Positions 34,103 through 42,791 of a stretch of 64,000 nucleotides of DNA are shown in pieces. The stretch's first letter is position 1. Each line of letters begins with the position of its first letter. This DNA is from Lentibacter sp. (GTDB lineage Bacteria; Pseudomonadota; Alphaproteobacteria; Rhodobacterales; Rhodobacteraceae): positions 1 through 64,000 of the forward strand of contig JADGEJ010000010.1 in assembly GCA_016744435.1 (NCBI GenBank). Direction: 5' to 3'. Position numbers and translations under genes: made by a program. A model generated the notes under the pieces. The model was not told where the DNA came from, did not search any database, and worked only from the letters and a program-made list of their open reading frames with translations.

Positions 34103-35647
34103 ATGAGCACGACACGCAACATCAGAACATGGGCCGACTACCAAAAAGCGCTGAAGGCTAAAGGCGTCTCACAGGCAGAAAAAGACCTCGTTGAGCACTG
34201 CCAAACTGGCACAGCATGCGTGCTTGGCAACGGCAAATGCCCTGAGGGGCCGAGCGAGGCGCGCACCATCGGCGCAGACTTGTTGCGCTACCTGATTGTT
34301 GGGGGCTGTGACGGCTGTGAGCTGCACGACTGGGGGGTGCAACTTGAAGGTGCCTATGTCAACGGCAAGCTTGACCTGAGCTTTGCCAAGGCTGTTGGCC
34401 TGACACGCATCACCAACAGCCGCTTTGAGGGGCCTATCACCGCACTGCAAGCCAAGCTTGAGTTTCTCAACCTCTCTGGCAGCGCTTGCACCGGCCTCGA
34501 CGCACAAGGCGCCGAAGTGAAAGGCGGTGTCTTTCTCAGAGGCGGGTTCTCTGCCAAGGGAGAGGTGAGCCTCGCAGGCGCGGTGATCGGCGGGTCGCTG
34601 GAGTGTGACGGCAGTACGTTTGAGAACGAAGAGGGAAAAGCCATCAACGCGCAAGGCGTCGTGGTGAAAGGCGATGTCTTTCTCAGAGGCGGGTTCTCCG
34701 CCAAGGGAGAGGTGAGCCTCGCAGGCGCGGTGATCGGCGGGTCGCTGTCCTGTAGCGCTGGTACGTTTGAGAACGAAGAGGGAAAAGCCATCAACGCGCA
34801 GAAGGCTGTTCTTGGCGCACTCTTCTGGCGAGGTGTCACAAAGGTTGACGGCAGTTTGAGCCTCGCAGGTGCGAAGGCAGGGCATTTGGTTGATGATGCC
34901 GAGAGTTGGGGCAAAGTGAGCCGCGTGTATCTGGACGGGTTTGAGTATAAGTCGATCCACGGGCCTTTGGACGAGCAGATGCGGCTGGCATGGCTCGGCA
35001 CTGCCGTGGCGTATGACGACAGCTTTAGCCCGCAGCCCTACGAGCAGCTTGCTTGGGTGTTGAAGCGAATGGGGCACGACGAGCAGAGGCGGGCCATTCT
35101 TGTTGAGAAGGAAAGGCTGACGCGACGGGCTGTGCGACAGCGCATCATGGAGAAGTTCAGCAGCACAAACCCCTTGGCAGCGCTTCACGCAGGATGGCTT
35201 GGCTTTTGGGGCTATCTGCAATGGCTGGTCGTTGGGTATGGGCACAGGCCGTTTAAAAGTGTGGCGTGGCTTGCTGTGCTGTTCTTCGTTGGCACTGTGG
35301 TGTTTCACATGGCCTATGAGAAGGGCGACTTTGCGCCAAACTCTGCTGTTATTTTGTCAACGCAAGAGTGGAAAGACGAGGCCGCAACAGCAGGAAACCC
35401 TGCCAAAACATGGTCGGCCAAGGGCGCGGCTGGGGCTGATTACGAGAGTTTCAACCGCTACGCCTATGCGGCTGATATTGTTGTTCCCATTATCTCGCTC
35501 GGCCAAGAGGAGGCTTGGGCACCGTCGACAACACGGGGGCCATGGGGCTGGCACGCGTGGTGGGCGCGTTGGGTGCTTAAGGTTATGGGCTGGATCGTGA
35601 CGGCGCTTGGCGCGGCGGCGATTACGGGGATTATCAGGCGGGAGTGA
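34103..35647 (+). CDS. Membrane protein with beta-helix-type repeats (family often labelled membrane-associated oxidoreductase)
   Basis: A 514-residue protein of uncertain function. Residues about 1-70 contain several cysteines (CQTGTACVLG, CPEGPSE, CDGCELHDW). Residues 75-270 are pentapeptide-like strand repeats built from units such as GAVIGGSL. The central two are near-identical 49-residue copies (about 139-187 and 188-236). A membrane-proximal region follows (GWLGFWGYLQWLVVGYGHRP), with helices at about 387-406 (SVAWLAVLFFVGTVVFH) and 491-511. YAADIVVPIISLGQEEAW is a signature shared by this family. No redox motif is visible, so the oxidoreductase label looks unsupported. GAGGA at 34094-34098 sets the start; upstream ATGs at 34064 and 34073 lack one. 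It is convergent with the phosphatase, overlapping 14 bases. Confidence 0.7.
   Translation: MSTTRNIRTWADYQKALKAKGVSQAEKDLVEHCQTGTACVLGNGKCPEGPSEARTIGADLLRYLIVGGCDGCELHDWGVQLEGAYVNGKLDLSFAKAVGLTRITNSRFEGPITALQAKLEFLNLSGSACTGLDAQGAEVKGGVFLRGGFSAKGEVSLAGAVIGGSLECDGSTFENEEGKAINAQGVVVKGDVFLRGGFSAKGEVSLAGAVIGGSLSCSAGTFENEEGKAINAQKAVLGALFWRGVTKVDGSLSLAGAKAGHLVDDAESWGKVSRVYLDGFEYKSIHGPLDEQMRLAWLGTAVAYDDSFSPQPYEQLAWVLKRMGHDEQRRAILVEKERLTRRAVRQRIMEKFSSTNPLAALHAGWLGFWGYLQWLVVGYGHRPFKSVAWLAVLFFVGTVVFHMAYEKGDFAPNSAVILSTQEWKDEAATAGNPAKTWSAKGAAGADYESFNRYAYAADIVVPIISLGQEEAWAPSTTRGPWGWHAWWARWVLKVMGWIVTALGAAAITGIIRRE
34517..34800 (+). repeat. 147-bp in-frame tandem duplication
   Basis: Two units, 34517-34663 and 34664-34800, run almost base for base at a 147-base offset: GTCTTTCTCAGAGGCGGGTT at 34529 and again at 34676, and GAACGAAGAGGGAAAAGCCA in both. 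Differences cluster in one short patch (GGAGTGTGACGGCAGT against GTCCTGTAGCGCTGGT). This is 49 codons, one or two coils of the beta-helix. Such identity points to recent duplication or gene conversion. Confidence 0.92.
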
Positions 35648-36359
35648 GGGCTGTTCGCCCGTCTTCTTCGAGGGCGAAGACGTTGCTGCCTTCGATGGCG
35701 ACTGTCGTTAGCGCGCGCCCAAAACCTGCGCCGCTGTCGATGTTGACGCGGTTGCCCATGTGCTCGGGCGCATCAACAGCCGTGTGGCCGTGGACGACGA
35801 GCCATTCGTGGGCGTCCTCAAAATTGAGGAAGGCGTCGCGGATCCAGATCAGGTCTTCCTCGGTTTGCCATTTGAGCGGCAGTTTGGGCTGGATGCCTGC
35901 GTGCACAAAGAGGCACGCGCCTTCCTCGGCGTAGAGCGGCAGGCTGGCCAAGAATGCGCGGTGCTCGGCGGGCACGGCCTCAAGCGCGGCGGCGCGCAAC
36001 TCGGCTTCCGGCAGAGAGGTGTCAACGCCGTATGAGGCCAGCGTGTCAAGGCCGCCGAGGCGCTCGTGCAGCCAAGTATAGTCGGGGCGCATTTTGGGGT
36101 GTGTCGTGGCTCCGGTGCGCATGAAGGCCTCAAACATGCGGTCATGGTTGCCCATCAGAACTGTCCAGTTGCGGCCTGCCTTGATGCCGCTCATGAGAGT
36201 TTCGATAACTGCGCGGCTGTCTGGGCCACGATCAACCAGATCACCAAGGCTGACCACCCGCGCGTCAGGGCCACCGTCCATTTCGATCAGCGAAAGTGCG
36301 TCGAGCAGAAGCTCGTGCTGGCCGTGAATGTCACCGATGGCATAGATCGTTTCGCTCAT
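35634..36359 (-). CDS. Serine/threonine protein phosphatase-type metallophosphoesterase (PrpA-like)
   Basis: Calcineurin-like phosphoesterase of 241 residues. The metal-binding series is complete: IGDIHGQ (GDxHG), LGDLVDRGPDS (GDxVDRG), LMGNHD (GNHD), FVHAGIQP and VVHGHT. This is the PPP family as in PrpA/PrpB or diadenosine tetraphosphatase. PrpA-type enzymes dephosphorylate proteins or cleave Ap4A; sequence alone does not decide. It lies alone, tail-to-tail with the repeat membrane protein. Confidence 0.88.
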   Translation of the reverse strand: MSETIYAIGDIHGQHELLLDALSLIEMDGGPDARVVSLGDLVDRGPDSRAVIETLMSGIKAGRNWTVLMGNHDRMFEAFMRTGATTHPKMRPDYTWLHERLGGLDTLASYGVDTSLPEAELRAAALEAVPAEHRAFLASLPLYAEEGACLFVHAGIQPKLPLKWQTEEDLIWIRDAFLNFEDAHEWLVVHGHTAVDAPEHMGNRVNIDSGAGFGRALTTVAIEGSNVFALEEDGRTALTPA

Positions 36360-36469
36360 GCGGCGTTGGTATGCCCGAGGGGGCCGAAAGGCAAGGTGCT
36401 GGCTGCTTTGCCCCTTTCAAATTCGTAATGTTGAATATATATGGCAGGTGACACCGAAGGACACGCGCC

Positions 36470-38197
36470 ATGAACATGAAGCCCAACCGCGACGCGCTGA
36501 TGCGTTACATGCCGATTTTGGATTGGTCGCGAAGGTATGATCGCGACACGTTTGTGAGCGATGCTGTGGCGGCTTTGATCGTGACGATCATGCTCATCCC
36601 GCAGTCGCTGGCTTACGCATTGCTGGCGGGTTTGCCTGCCGAGATGGGGCTGTATGCGTCGATCTTGCCGCTGTTCGCTTACGCCGTTTTCGGCACCTCG
36701 CGCGCGCTGGCCGTGGGGCCTGTTGCTGTTGTCTCGCTGATGACGGCAGCGGCGATTGCCAACCTCGGCTTAACAGACGCTGCCAGCATCGCGCTGGCGG
36801 CGGGCACACTGGCGTTTATCTCCGGCGTGATCCTGACGGTGATGGGCGTGTTCAGGCTCGGCTTTCTGGCGAACTTTCTCAGCCATCCGGTTATCGCCGG
36901 GTTTATCACCGCATCGGGCCTGTTGATCGCCGCGAGCCAGCTCAAACATATCTTCGGGATCGACGCGCATGGCCATACGTTACCACAAATCCTGGGCTCG
37001 CTCCTGCGTGGCCTTGGCGGCTTCAGCTTCTTCACGCTTGTTATTGGCGTTAGCGCGACTGCGTTTTTGTTTTGGGTGCGTAAGGGCTTTAAGCCACTTC
37101 TGCTTTCGCTGGGCCTCAAGCCGCGCTTGGCAGAGCTTGTCGCCAAGGCAGGCCCTGTGCTCGCGGTGGCTGTAACGACGCTGTTTGTCTGGCTGTTTTC
37201 GCTTGATCAATACGGCGTCAGGGTTGTGGGCGATGTGCCAAGCGGCATGCCGCCCCTCACCATGCCATCGTTCAGCCCGAACCTTTGGAACGAGCTCTTC
37301 ATCTCGGCGCTGCTGATCTCGATCATCGGCTTCGTGGAGTCTGTCTCTGTCGCGCAAACACTGGCCGCAAAGAAGCGTCAACGCATTGTGCCAGACCAAG
37401 AGCTTATCGGCCTTGGCACCTCAAACATCGCGGCGGCCGTCTCGGGGGGCTACCCTGTAACAGGCGGCTTCTCACGCTCGGTCGTCAACTATGACGCGGG
37501 CGCGGCAACACCAGCAGCGGGCGCGTTTACAGCCATCGGCATCCTGCTCGCGGCACTCTTGCTGACGCCGCTGATCTACTTTTTGCCCAAAGCCACATTG
37601 GCCGCGACGATCATTGTTGCGGTGCTCAGTCTTGTGGATTTCAGCCTTCTCAAACGCGCTTGGGGCTATAGCAAAGTTGACTTCGCCGCCGTTACCGCGA
37701 CGATACTGCTCACACTTGGCTTTGGTGTTGAAGTCGGGGTATCAGCGGGCGTTCTGATCTCGATTGGGCTGCACCTCTACAGCACCTCGCGCCCGCATGT
37801 TGCCGAAGTTGGCCTTGTGCCCGGCACGCAGCACTTTCGCAACATTCACCGCCACAACGTCGAAACTGTGCCGCATCTTGTGACGCTGCGTGTCGACGAA
37901 AGCCTCTACTTCGCCAACGCACATTTCCTAGAGGATTACGTCAGCGAGCGGGTTGTCTGCGACGAGCCTTTAAGCGACGTTGTGCTGATGTTCTCGGCGG
38001 TCAACGAGGTTGATCTGTCAGCCCTTGAAAGCCTTGAAGCGCTGAACCTCAAGCTCAAGGATATGAGTATCACACTGCACCTAAGCGAGGTTAAAGGCCC
38101 CGTCATGGACCGCCTCAAACGCAGCCACTTTCTTGCCGAAATGACAGGGCAGGTCTACCTCTCTCAGTTTGATGCTTGGGCCGCCTTGAAGGGCTGA
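36470..38197 (+). CDS. SulP-family anion transporter with STAS domain
   Basis: Inner-membrane SulP/SLC26 transporter, 575 residues. The family signature MLIPQSLAYALLAGLPAEMG lies near the N-terminus. About ten to twelve helices follow, including GFVESVSVAQTLAAKKRQRI with conserved charged residues. The C-terminal STAS domain (about residues 440-560) has VTLRVDESLYFANAHFLE and VLMFSAVNEVDLSALESL. Substrates in this family include sulfate, bicarbonate and dicarboxylates; none can be assigned here, and no sulfate-assimilation gene is adjacent. A second ATG lies two codons downstream of the chosen start. A hairpin follows the stop. Confidence 0.9.
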   Translation: MNMKPNRDALMRYMPILDWSRRYDRDTFVSDAVAALIVTIMLIPQSLAYALLAGLPAEMGLYASILPLFAYAVFGTSRALAVGPVAVVSLMTAAAIANLGLTDAASIALAAGTLAFISGVILTVMGVFRLGFLANFLSHPVIAGFITASGLLIAASQLKHIFGIDAHGHTLPQILGSLLRGLGGFSFFTLVIGVSATAFLFWVRKGFKPLLLSLGLKPRLAELVAKAGPVLAVAVTTLFVWLFSLDQYGVRVVGDVPSGMPPLTMPSFSPNLWNELFISALLISIIGFVESVSVAQTLAAKKRQRIVPDQELIGLGTSNIAAAVSGGYPVTGGFSRSVVNYDAGAATPAAGAFTAIGILLAALLLTPLIYFLPKATLAATIIVAVLSLVDFSLLKRAWGYSKVDFAAVTATILLTLGFGVEVGVSAGVLISIGLHLYSTSRPHVAEVGLVPGTQHFRNIHRHNVETVPHLVTLRVDESLYFANAHFLEDYVSERVVCDEPLSDVVLMFSAVNEVDLSALESLEALNLKLKDMSITLHLSEVKGPVMDRLKRSHFLAEMTGQVYLSQFDAWAALKG

Positions 38198-38223
38198 GGC
38201 GCAGTCGTAACGACATGCGCCTC
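38196..38223 (+). terminator. Hairpin at the sulP stop codon
   Basis: GAGGCGCAGTCG pairs with CGACaTGCGCCTC around TAA with one bulged A, overlapping the last bases of the gene. No T-run follows, so termination would be weak; it could be a 3'-end stabiliser. Its loop contains CGTAACGACA, which recurs at 38748-38757 beyond the cupin gene. Confidence 0.4.
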
Positions 38224-38282
38224 CTTACGAAGGTGCGAGAGGGCCCGGTGCTCCGATGGCTGCTTCAAGTCCGGAGCGGCCA

Positions 38283-38669
38283 TTAGATTGTCGGCTTCCA
38301 AGTGCCTTTCACATAGGTTGCTTCGCCATCACTCGGCCACGGAGGCATAGAGATGCAAATGAACTTAAGCGGTTCGTCCCCGACATTTCGATACTGAAAC
38401 GAAGTTCCAACAGGAATGTCGATAGAAACTCCGGCCACCAATTTAGTGACACGTTCATCTGCACTGTCTTTGCGCCAAATTTCCCCTGCCCCTTCAAGGA
38501 CGTACCAGAACTCACTGACCGTTGCATGTACTGCTGCACGGTTGATTTGTTGCGGCGGGACAGTGCTATGGATCATGTTGCCAGTTGTCCCGTCCATAAT
38601 AAAACGAATATCAGCCCCAGCGGGCGACTTGGCATCAGGCTCGATTGGGAGAGTCGTTTCTTTCATCAA
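38283..38669 (-). CDS. Single-domain cupin protein
   Basis: A 128-residue small beta-barrel. The second half carries cupin-like strands: EFWYVLEGAGEIWRKD, then VTKLVAGVSIDIPVGTSFQYRN and the closing LKFICISMPPWPSDGE. The usual metal ligands (HxH, Glu, His) are largely missing: the first motif has HATVSEFW with only one His and a Glu, and the second has Gln/Tyr where His is usual. Metal binding is therefore doubtful and a binding rather than enzymatic role is possible. The stretch is a little AT-richer than its neighbours (27/60 G+C in 38401-38460). It is isolated, flanked by ten-base direct repeats. ATGATG gives two equivalent starts. Confidence 0.78.
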   Translation of the reverse strand: MMKETTLPIEPDAKSPAGADIRFIMDGTTGNMIHSTVPPQQINRAAVHATVSEFWYVLEGAGEIWRKDSADERVTKLVAGVSIDIPVGTSFQYRNVGDEPLKFICISMPPWPSDGEATYVKGTWKPTI

Positions 38670-38757
38670 TTCATCCTCAAGCTAAGACACACAAATCAAG
38701 TCCAATAAAGAGAATGTCAACGACCAGTCGCCTGCACAGCCGCCATCCGTAACGACA

Positions 38758-38793
38758 AAAGGCCCGCCCGGCAGTTATCCGTGGCGGGCCTTT
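38758..38793 (-). terminator. Rho-independent terminator after serA
   Basis: AAAGGCCCGCC and GGCGGGCCTTT form an eleven-base-pair stem with three more CGG/CCG pairs inside. On the minus strand it is followed by TGTCG after the T-run, twenty bases past the serA stop. This ends the serC-serA transcript. Confidence 0.85.
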
Positions 38794-38812
38794 CTAGCGG
38801 TCTTGGAGCCGT

Positions 38813-40408
38813 TTAGGTGACGTCAAATTCCATCGACTTGATCTGCTGGAACATGCCCGTTGCTTTGAGCTTGTCGAGCACAGCTTGCTCTGGCTGCTTA
38901 TCAAGATAAAGCAGCGCGATGGCTTCACCGCCAGCACCTGAGCGGCCGAGCGTAAAGTTGGCGATGTTGGCGCCCTCTTCACCCATCGTTTGGCCCAAGG
39001 TGCCGATGATACCGGGCGCATCCTGGTTGGTTGTGTAGAGCATGTGGCGGCCAACTTCGGCGTCGATGTTGATGCCTTTGATCTGGATGAAGCGCGGCTT
39101 GCCGTCTGAGAAAACCGTGCCGCCAATAGAGCGCTCGCGCTGCTCTGTCACAACCGTGACTTTGACGTAACCGTCAAATGCGCCCGACTTGTCCTGGCTC
39201 GTTGTCGAGATTTTCACGCCGCGCTCTTTGGCGATAACCGGAGCTGAAACCATGTTCACATCCGGGTTCACGGCTTTCATGATGCCCGCCACGACAGAGC
39301 AGTTGAGCGCTTCGAGATTCATCTCTGACGCAACACCGTCGTAGAGGATGTTGATGGCCTTGATCGGCTCGTCTGTGAGCTGGCCGATGAAGTTTCCGAG
39401 GTGGCCAGACAGGCTGATCCACGGGCCCATGACCTTGGCTTCTTCCGCTGTCACGCTTGGCATGTTGAGAGCGTTCTCAACCGCGCCTGTGAGCAGATAG
39501 TTTGACATCTGGTCAGCCACTTGCAGCGCGACGTTTTCTTGGGCCTCAGTGGTGGCCGCGCCGAGGTGCGGCGTGCAGACAACGTTGGGCAGGCCGAACA
39601 GCGGGTTTTCTGTGGCGGGCTCTTTTGAGAACACGTCAAAGGCAGCGCCAGCAACGTGGCCCGACTTGAGTGCATCGGCGAGCGCCTCTTCGTCAACCAA
39701 GCCACCGCGTGCACAGTTGATGATGCGAACGCCTTTTTTGGTTTTCGCAAGGTTCTCGCGGCTGAGGATATTTTTGGTTTGCTCAGTGAAAGGCACGTGC
39801 AGCGTGATGAAGTCAGCGCGCGCGAGAAGCTCGTCGAGTTCGACTTTTTCGACGCCCATCTTATCGGCCTTCTCTTCCGAGAGGAACGGGTCAAACGCGA
39901 CAACTTTCATGCGAAGGCCGCGCGCACGGTCGCAGACGATGCCGCCGATATTGCCAGCGCCAATAACCCCGAGGGTTTTGTTGGTCAGCTCGGTGCCCAT
40001 AAACTTGGACTTTTCCCATTTGCCCGCATGTGTAGAGGCGCTTGCTTCGGGGATCTGGCGGGCGACTGCGAACATCATCGCGATGGCGTGCTCTGCCGTT
40101 GTGATCATGTTGCCGAACGGCGTGTTCATCACGATCACGCCTTTTTGGCTGGCTGCTTCCTTGTCGATGTTGTCGGTGCCGATGCCTGCGCGCGCTATGA
40201 CTTTAAGTTTGTCAGCTGCGGCGAGGATCGTCGGGGTTACACGCGTCGCCGAGCGGATGGCAAGGCCGTCATAGTTGCCGATAATTTCGGCGAGCTTGTC
40301 TTTGTCTTTGCCAAGGTCTGGCATGAAGTCGACATCAATCCCGCGGTCGCGGAAGATCTGAACGGCGGTTTCTGAGAGTTTGTCTGAGACGAGAACTTTC
40401 GGTGCCAT
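38813..40408 (-). CDS. serA: D-3-phosphoglycerate dehydrogenase
   Basis: First step of serine synthesis: oxidises 3-phosphoglycerate with NAD. The long, 531-residue form. The catalytic domain has ARAGIGTDNIDKEAA, the Rossmann turn GVIGAGNIGGIVCDRARGL, NCARGGLVDEEAL (Arg) and the His region HLGAATTEAQ. An intervening domain follows (about 320-450), then a C-terminal ACT domain (about 455-531, HMLYTTNQDAPGIIGTLG) that normally senses serine. The gene lies downstream of serC on the same strand with a double-hairpin repeat between them. Together with divergent serB this completes the pathway. Confidence 0.96.
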   Translation of the reverse strand: MAPKVLVSDKLSETAVQIFRDRGIDVDFMPDLGKDKDKLAEIIGNYDGLAIRSATRVTPTILAAADKLKVIARAGIGTDNIDKEAASQKGVIVMNTPFGNMITTAEHAIAMMFAVARQIPEASASTHAGKWEKSKFMGTELTNKTLGVIGAGNIGGIVCDRARGLRMKVVAFDPFLSEEKADKMGVEKVELDELLARADFITLHVPFTEQTKNILSRENLAKTKKGVRIINCARGGLVDEEALADALKSGHVAGAAFDVFSKEPATENPLFGLPNVVCTPHLGAATTEAQENVALQVADQMSNYLLTGAVENALNMPSVTAEEAKVMGPWISLSGHLGNFIGQLTDEPIKAINILYDGVASEMNLEALNCSVVAGIMKAVNPDVNMVSAPVIAKERGVKISTTSQDKSGAFDGYVKVTVVTEQRERSIGGTVFSDGKPRFIQIKGINIDAEVGRHMLYTTNQDAPGIIGTLGQTMGEEGANIANFTLGRSGAGGEAIALLYLDKQPEQAVLDKLKATGMFQQIKSMEFDVT

Positions 40409-40451
40409 GTGTTTGGTCCTTTTCGGAGAATGACGTCGCCACGGGCGGTGG

Positions 40452-40497
40452 CGGAATTTTTGGAAAATTCCGGCCCGTTTTCTTTGGAAGAAAACGG
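40452..40497 (+). repeat. Double-hairpin intergenic element, copy 1
   Basis: CGGAATTTT-TGG-AAAATTCCG (9-bp stem) is followed three bases later by CCGTTTTCTT-TGG-AAGAAAACGG (10-bp stem). A matching pair in inverse orientation occurs at 58191-58235. It sits between serC and serA, where it could differentially stabilise or terminate the serC message. Confidence 0.7.
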
Positions 40498-40507
40498 CTC
40501 CGGTACT

Positions 40508-41677
40508 TTAAGCCTGCGCTGCGATTTCGGCCTCAAAGGCGAACTCGAGCCAAGGCAGCATTGCCGCGATGTCAGCGGTTTCAACCGTGCCACCACACCA
40601 GACACGCAGGCCGGCTGGCGCGTCGCGGTATGCGCCGACGTCCAAAGCAGCGCCTTCGGTTTCGAGGCGTTTGGCCACGGCTTTGGCGAAAGCGGCACCG
40701 TCTTTGATGCGCGCATCTGTGAACTTGAGGCAGACCGAAGTGTTGGAGCGCGTGGCGTCGTCAACCGCGAGGTTGGCGATCCAGTCGCGGCTCGCGCAGA
40801 AATCCCAGATAGCACCTGCGTTGGCATTGGCTCGCGCCATCATGCCCTCAAGGCCGCCAACCGAGCGCGCCCAGTCGAGTGCGACGAGGTAGTCTTCAAC
40901 GGCGAGCATTGAAGGCGTGTTGATGGTTGCGCCAGCAAAGATGCCGTCGATCAGCTTGCCGCCTTTGGTGAGGCGGAAGATTTTTGGCAAAGGCCATGCG
41001 GGCGTGTAGCTTTCGAGGCGTTCCACAGCGCGCGGGCTGAGGATGATCATGCCATGCGCCGCTTCGCCGCCGAGCACTTTTTGCCAGCTAAACGTCGTCA
41101 CATCGAGTTTGTCCCAAGGCAGGTCCATCGCGAAGGCGGCTGATGTCGCGTCGCAAATGGTGAGGCCTTCGCGGCTTGCAGGGATCACGTCGCCCGAGGC
41201 CACGCGCACGCCTGATGTCGTGCCGTTCCATGTGAAGACAACGTCGGTGTTGTAGTCAAGCGCGGCCATGTCGACGATCTCGCCGTAGTCGGCTGTCTTG
41301 ACTGTCGCGTCGAGCTTGAGCTGTTTGACAACGTCCGTGACCCAGCCAGCGCCGAAGCTTTCCCACGCGACCATGGTTGCGGGGCGCGCGCCGAGCATGC
41401 TCCACATCGCCATTTCCATAGCGCCCGTGTCTGACGCAGGCACGATGCCGATCTTGTAGTCAGAAGGTATGCCGAGCAGCTCGCGCGTCTCTTCGATGGC
41501 GGCTTTCAGCTTGTCTTTGCCAACAGCAGCGCGGTGCGAGCGGCCCAAGGGCGCGTCGGCGAGCTTTGCGAGATCAAATGTGGGGATTTTGGCGCAAGGG
41601 CCAGAAGAGAAACGTGGGTTCGCCGGGACGGCGACAGGTTTCGTGTTCGGCCGCGTAGCCGGTTGTTGATTAGCCAT
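40508..41677 (-). CDS. serC: Phosphoserine aminotransferase
   Basis: PLP enzyme converting 3-phosphohydroxypyruvate to phosphoserine, 389 residues, of the alphaproteobacterial/archaeal-type subgroup. Seen: [13 protein letters not shown] at the N-terminus, [18 protein letters not shown] (cofactor phosphate cup), [13 protein letters not shown] with the pyridine-binding Asp, and [14 protein letters not shown] with the PLP lysine. AAGGATAGC before the ATG at 41677 supports this start. The 5' leader carries a stable hairpin. It is first in a serC-serA transcript, head-to-head with serB. Confidence 0.95.
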   Translation of the reverse strand: MANQQPATRPNTKPVAVPANPRFSSGPCAKIPTFDLAKLADAPLGRSHRAAVGKDKLKAAIEETRELLGIPSDYKIGIVPASDTGAMEMAMWSMLGARPATMVAWESFGAGWVTDVVKQLKLDATVKTADYGEIVDMAALDYNTDVVFTWNGTTSGVRVASGDVIPASREGLTICDATSAAFAMDLPWDKLDVTTFSWQKVLGGEAAHGMIILSPRAVERLESYTPAWPLPKIFRLTKGGKLIDGIFAGATINTPSMLAVEDYLVALDWARSVGGLEGMMARANANAGAIWDFCASRDWIANLAVDDATRSNTSVCLKFTDARIKDGAAFAKAVAKRLETEGAALDVGAYRDAPAGLRVWCGGTVETADIAAMLPWLEFAFEAEIAAQA

Positions 41678-41687
41678 TGATGCTATC

Positions 41688-41770
41688 CTTACAGATAAAT
41701 GCCCCTCGTTAGGGAGGGGTGTCCTGCCCCCGCTGCTAAAGCGCTCAGCCCCCTTTCGCAAGCGCAGAAA
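41688..41770 (-). promoter_or_regulatory. Structured leader upstream of serC (possible serC-motif RNA)
   Basis: On the minus strand, CCCCTC-CCTAAC-GAGGGG forms a perfect six-pair hairpin (41702-41719) 25 bases before the serC start. It is preceded by GCGCTTGCGAAAGGGGGCTG and AGCGC, which can also pair. A conserved leader RNA upstream of alphaproteobacterial serC operons has been described as the serC motif. Location and the hairpin agree, but I cannot align it to the published consensus from memory. Confidence 0.4.
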
Positions 41771-41835
41771 TGACGCTATCACGCCGTTTAACGCGCAAAT
41801 TACTGCAAAATTGCCTACGATCGGAAACTTCCCCC

Positions 41836-42714
41836 ATGTTTACAGCCACTTTGTTAACCTCTCCAAAGGCCCCTTCGCTCGCCGCGAGCATGGTTGAGAA
41901 CCTGCGCAACGCTTGGGGCGGCGGCGAGGCGCATTGGCTCGCACTTGGCGAAGCCGCCGAGTTTGAAATGGCGTCGATGCCGGGCAACCAGTGGGACGTC
42001 TGGGCTGATTTGCAGAAGCTCGGCGTTGACCTTGTGGTGCAGCCCACCGAGGGGCGGCGCAAGAAAATGCTGCTGGCCGACATGGACAGCACGATGATCG
42101 AGCAAGAGTGCATCGACGAGCTGGCCGAAGAGGCCGGTGTTGGCGCGCATGTGAAAGACATCACCGCGAAGGCGATGAACGGCGAACTCGACTTTGACGG
42201 TGCTTTGAAAGAGCGCGTCGCACTTCTCAAAGGCCTGCCAGAGAGCATCATCAGCAAGGTGCTCGCCGAGCGCATCAGCCTGATGCCCGGCGCGAAAGCA
42301 CTGCTCGCAACGATGAAAGCAAATGGCGCTTATGCGGCGCTGGTGTCGGGTGGCTTCACGGCATTTACCGCCAAAGTCGCGGGCGAGCTTGGCTTTGACG
42401 AAAACCGCGCCAACACGCTGCACATCGAAGATGGCGCTCTTGCAGGCACTGTCGCAATGCCGATCCTTGGCCGCGAGGCCAAGGTGCAGGCGCTTGAGGA
42501 GATCACTGCGCGTCTGAGCCTCACCGTACAAGACGTGCTCGCAGTTGGCGACGGCGCAAACGACCTTGGCATGCTCACAATCGCGGGCAGCGGCGTGGCG
42601 CTTCACGCCAAGCCGAGCGTGGCAGCCGAGTGCAACATTCGTATCAACCACGGCGACCTGACGGCGCTGCTGTTTGTGCAGGGTTATGCGAAGTCAGAAT
42701 TCATAGCCGTCTAA
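41836..42714 (+). CDS. serB: Phosphoserine phosphatase
   Basis: HAD-family hydrolase for the last step of serine synthesis, 292 residues. The DxDxT motif is [13 protein letters not shown], the SGG motif is [10 protein letters not shown], and motif III is [12 protein letters not shown] with the Mg-binding Asp pair. The N-terminal 80 residues are the ACT-like regulatory part common in this group. ATG at 41836 is chosen; the frame is open further upstream without coding character. Divergent from serC, sharing a 158-base control region. Confidence 0.94.
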   Translation: MFTATLLTSPKAPSLAASMVENLRNAWGGGEAHWLALGEAAEFEMASMPGNQWDVWADLQKLGVDLVVQPTEGRRKKMLLADMDSTMIEQECIDELAEEAGVGAHVKDITAKAMNGELDFDGALKERVALLKGLPESIISKVLAERISLMPGAKALLATMKANGAYAALVSGGFTAFTAKVAGELGFDENRANTLHIEDGALAGTVAMPILGREAKVQALEEITARLSLTVQDVLAVGDGANDLGMLTIAGSGVALHAKPSVAAECNIRINHGDLTALLFVQGYAKSEFIAV

Positions 42715-42791
42715 GCCAGCCACACGCGCCCATCAAGAAACCTGCATGCGCTTGCGCATTCCTTTGGGTCAAACCCCGCGTAAACGAAAAT

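Noticed and set aside
33934-34122. Cys-rich 62-codon minus-strand frame near the thiolase
   Set aside because: It overlaps the palindromic TGCATA element, and its Cys-rich end comes from translating that repeat.
34517-34800. Two repeat units considered as a CRISPR-like array
   Set aside because: Only two contiguous 147-base units in frame inside a gene, with no spacers or cas genes.
34169-35308. 379-codon open frame on the minus strand with repeated segments
   Set aside because: The repeats are the complement of the tandem duplication in the plus-strand gene.
38256-38708. 150-codon plus-strand frame over the cupin gene
   Set aside because: The minus-strand frame has the cupin pattern and a plausible start; the plus frame matches nothing.
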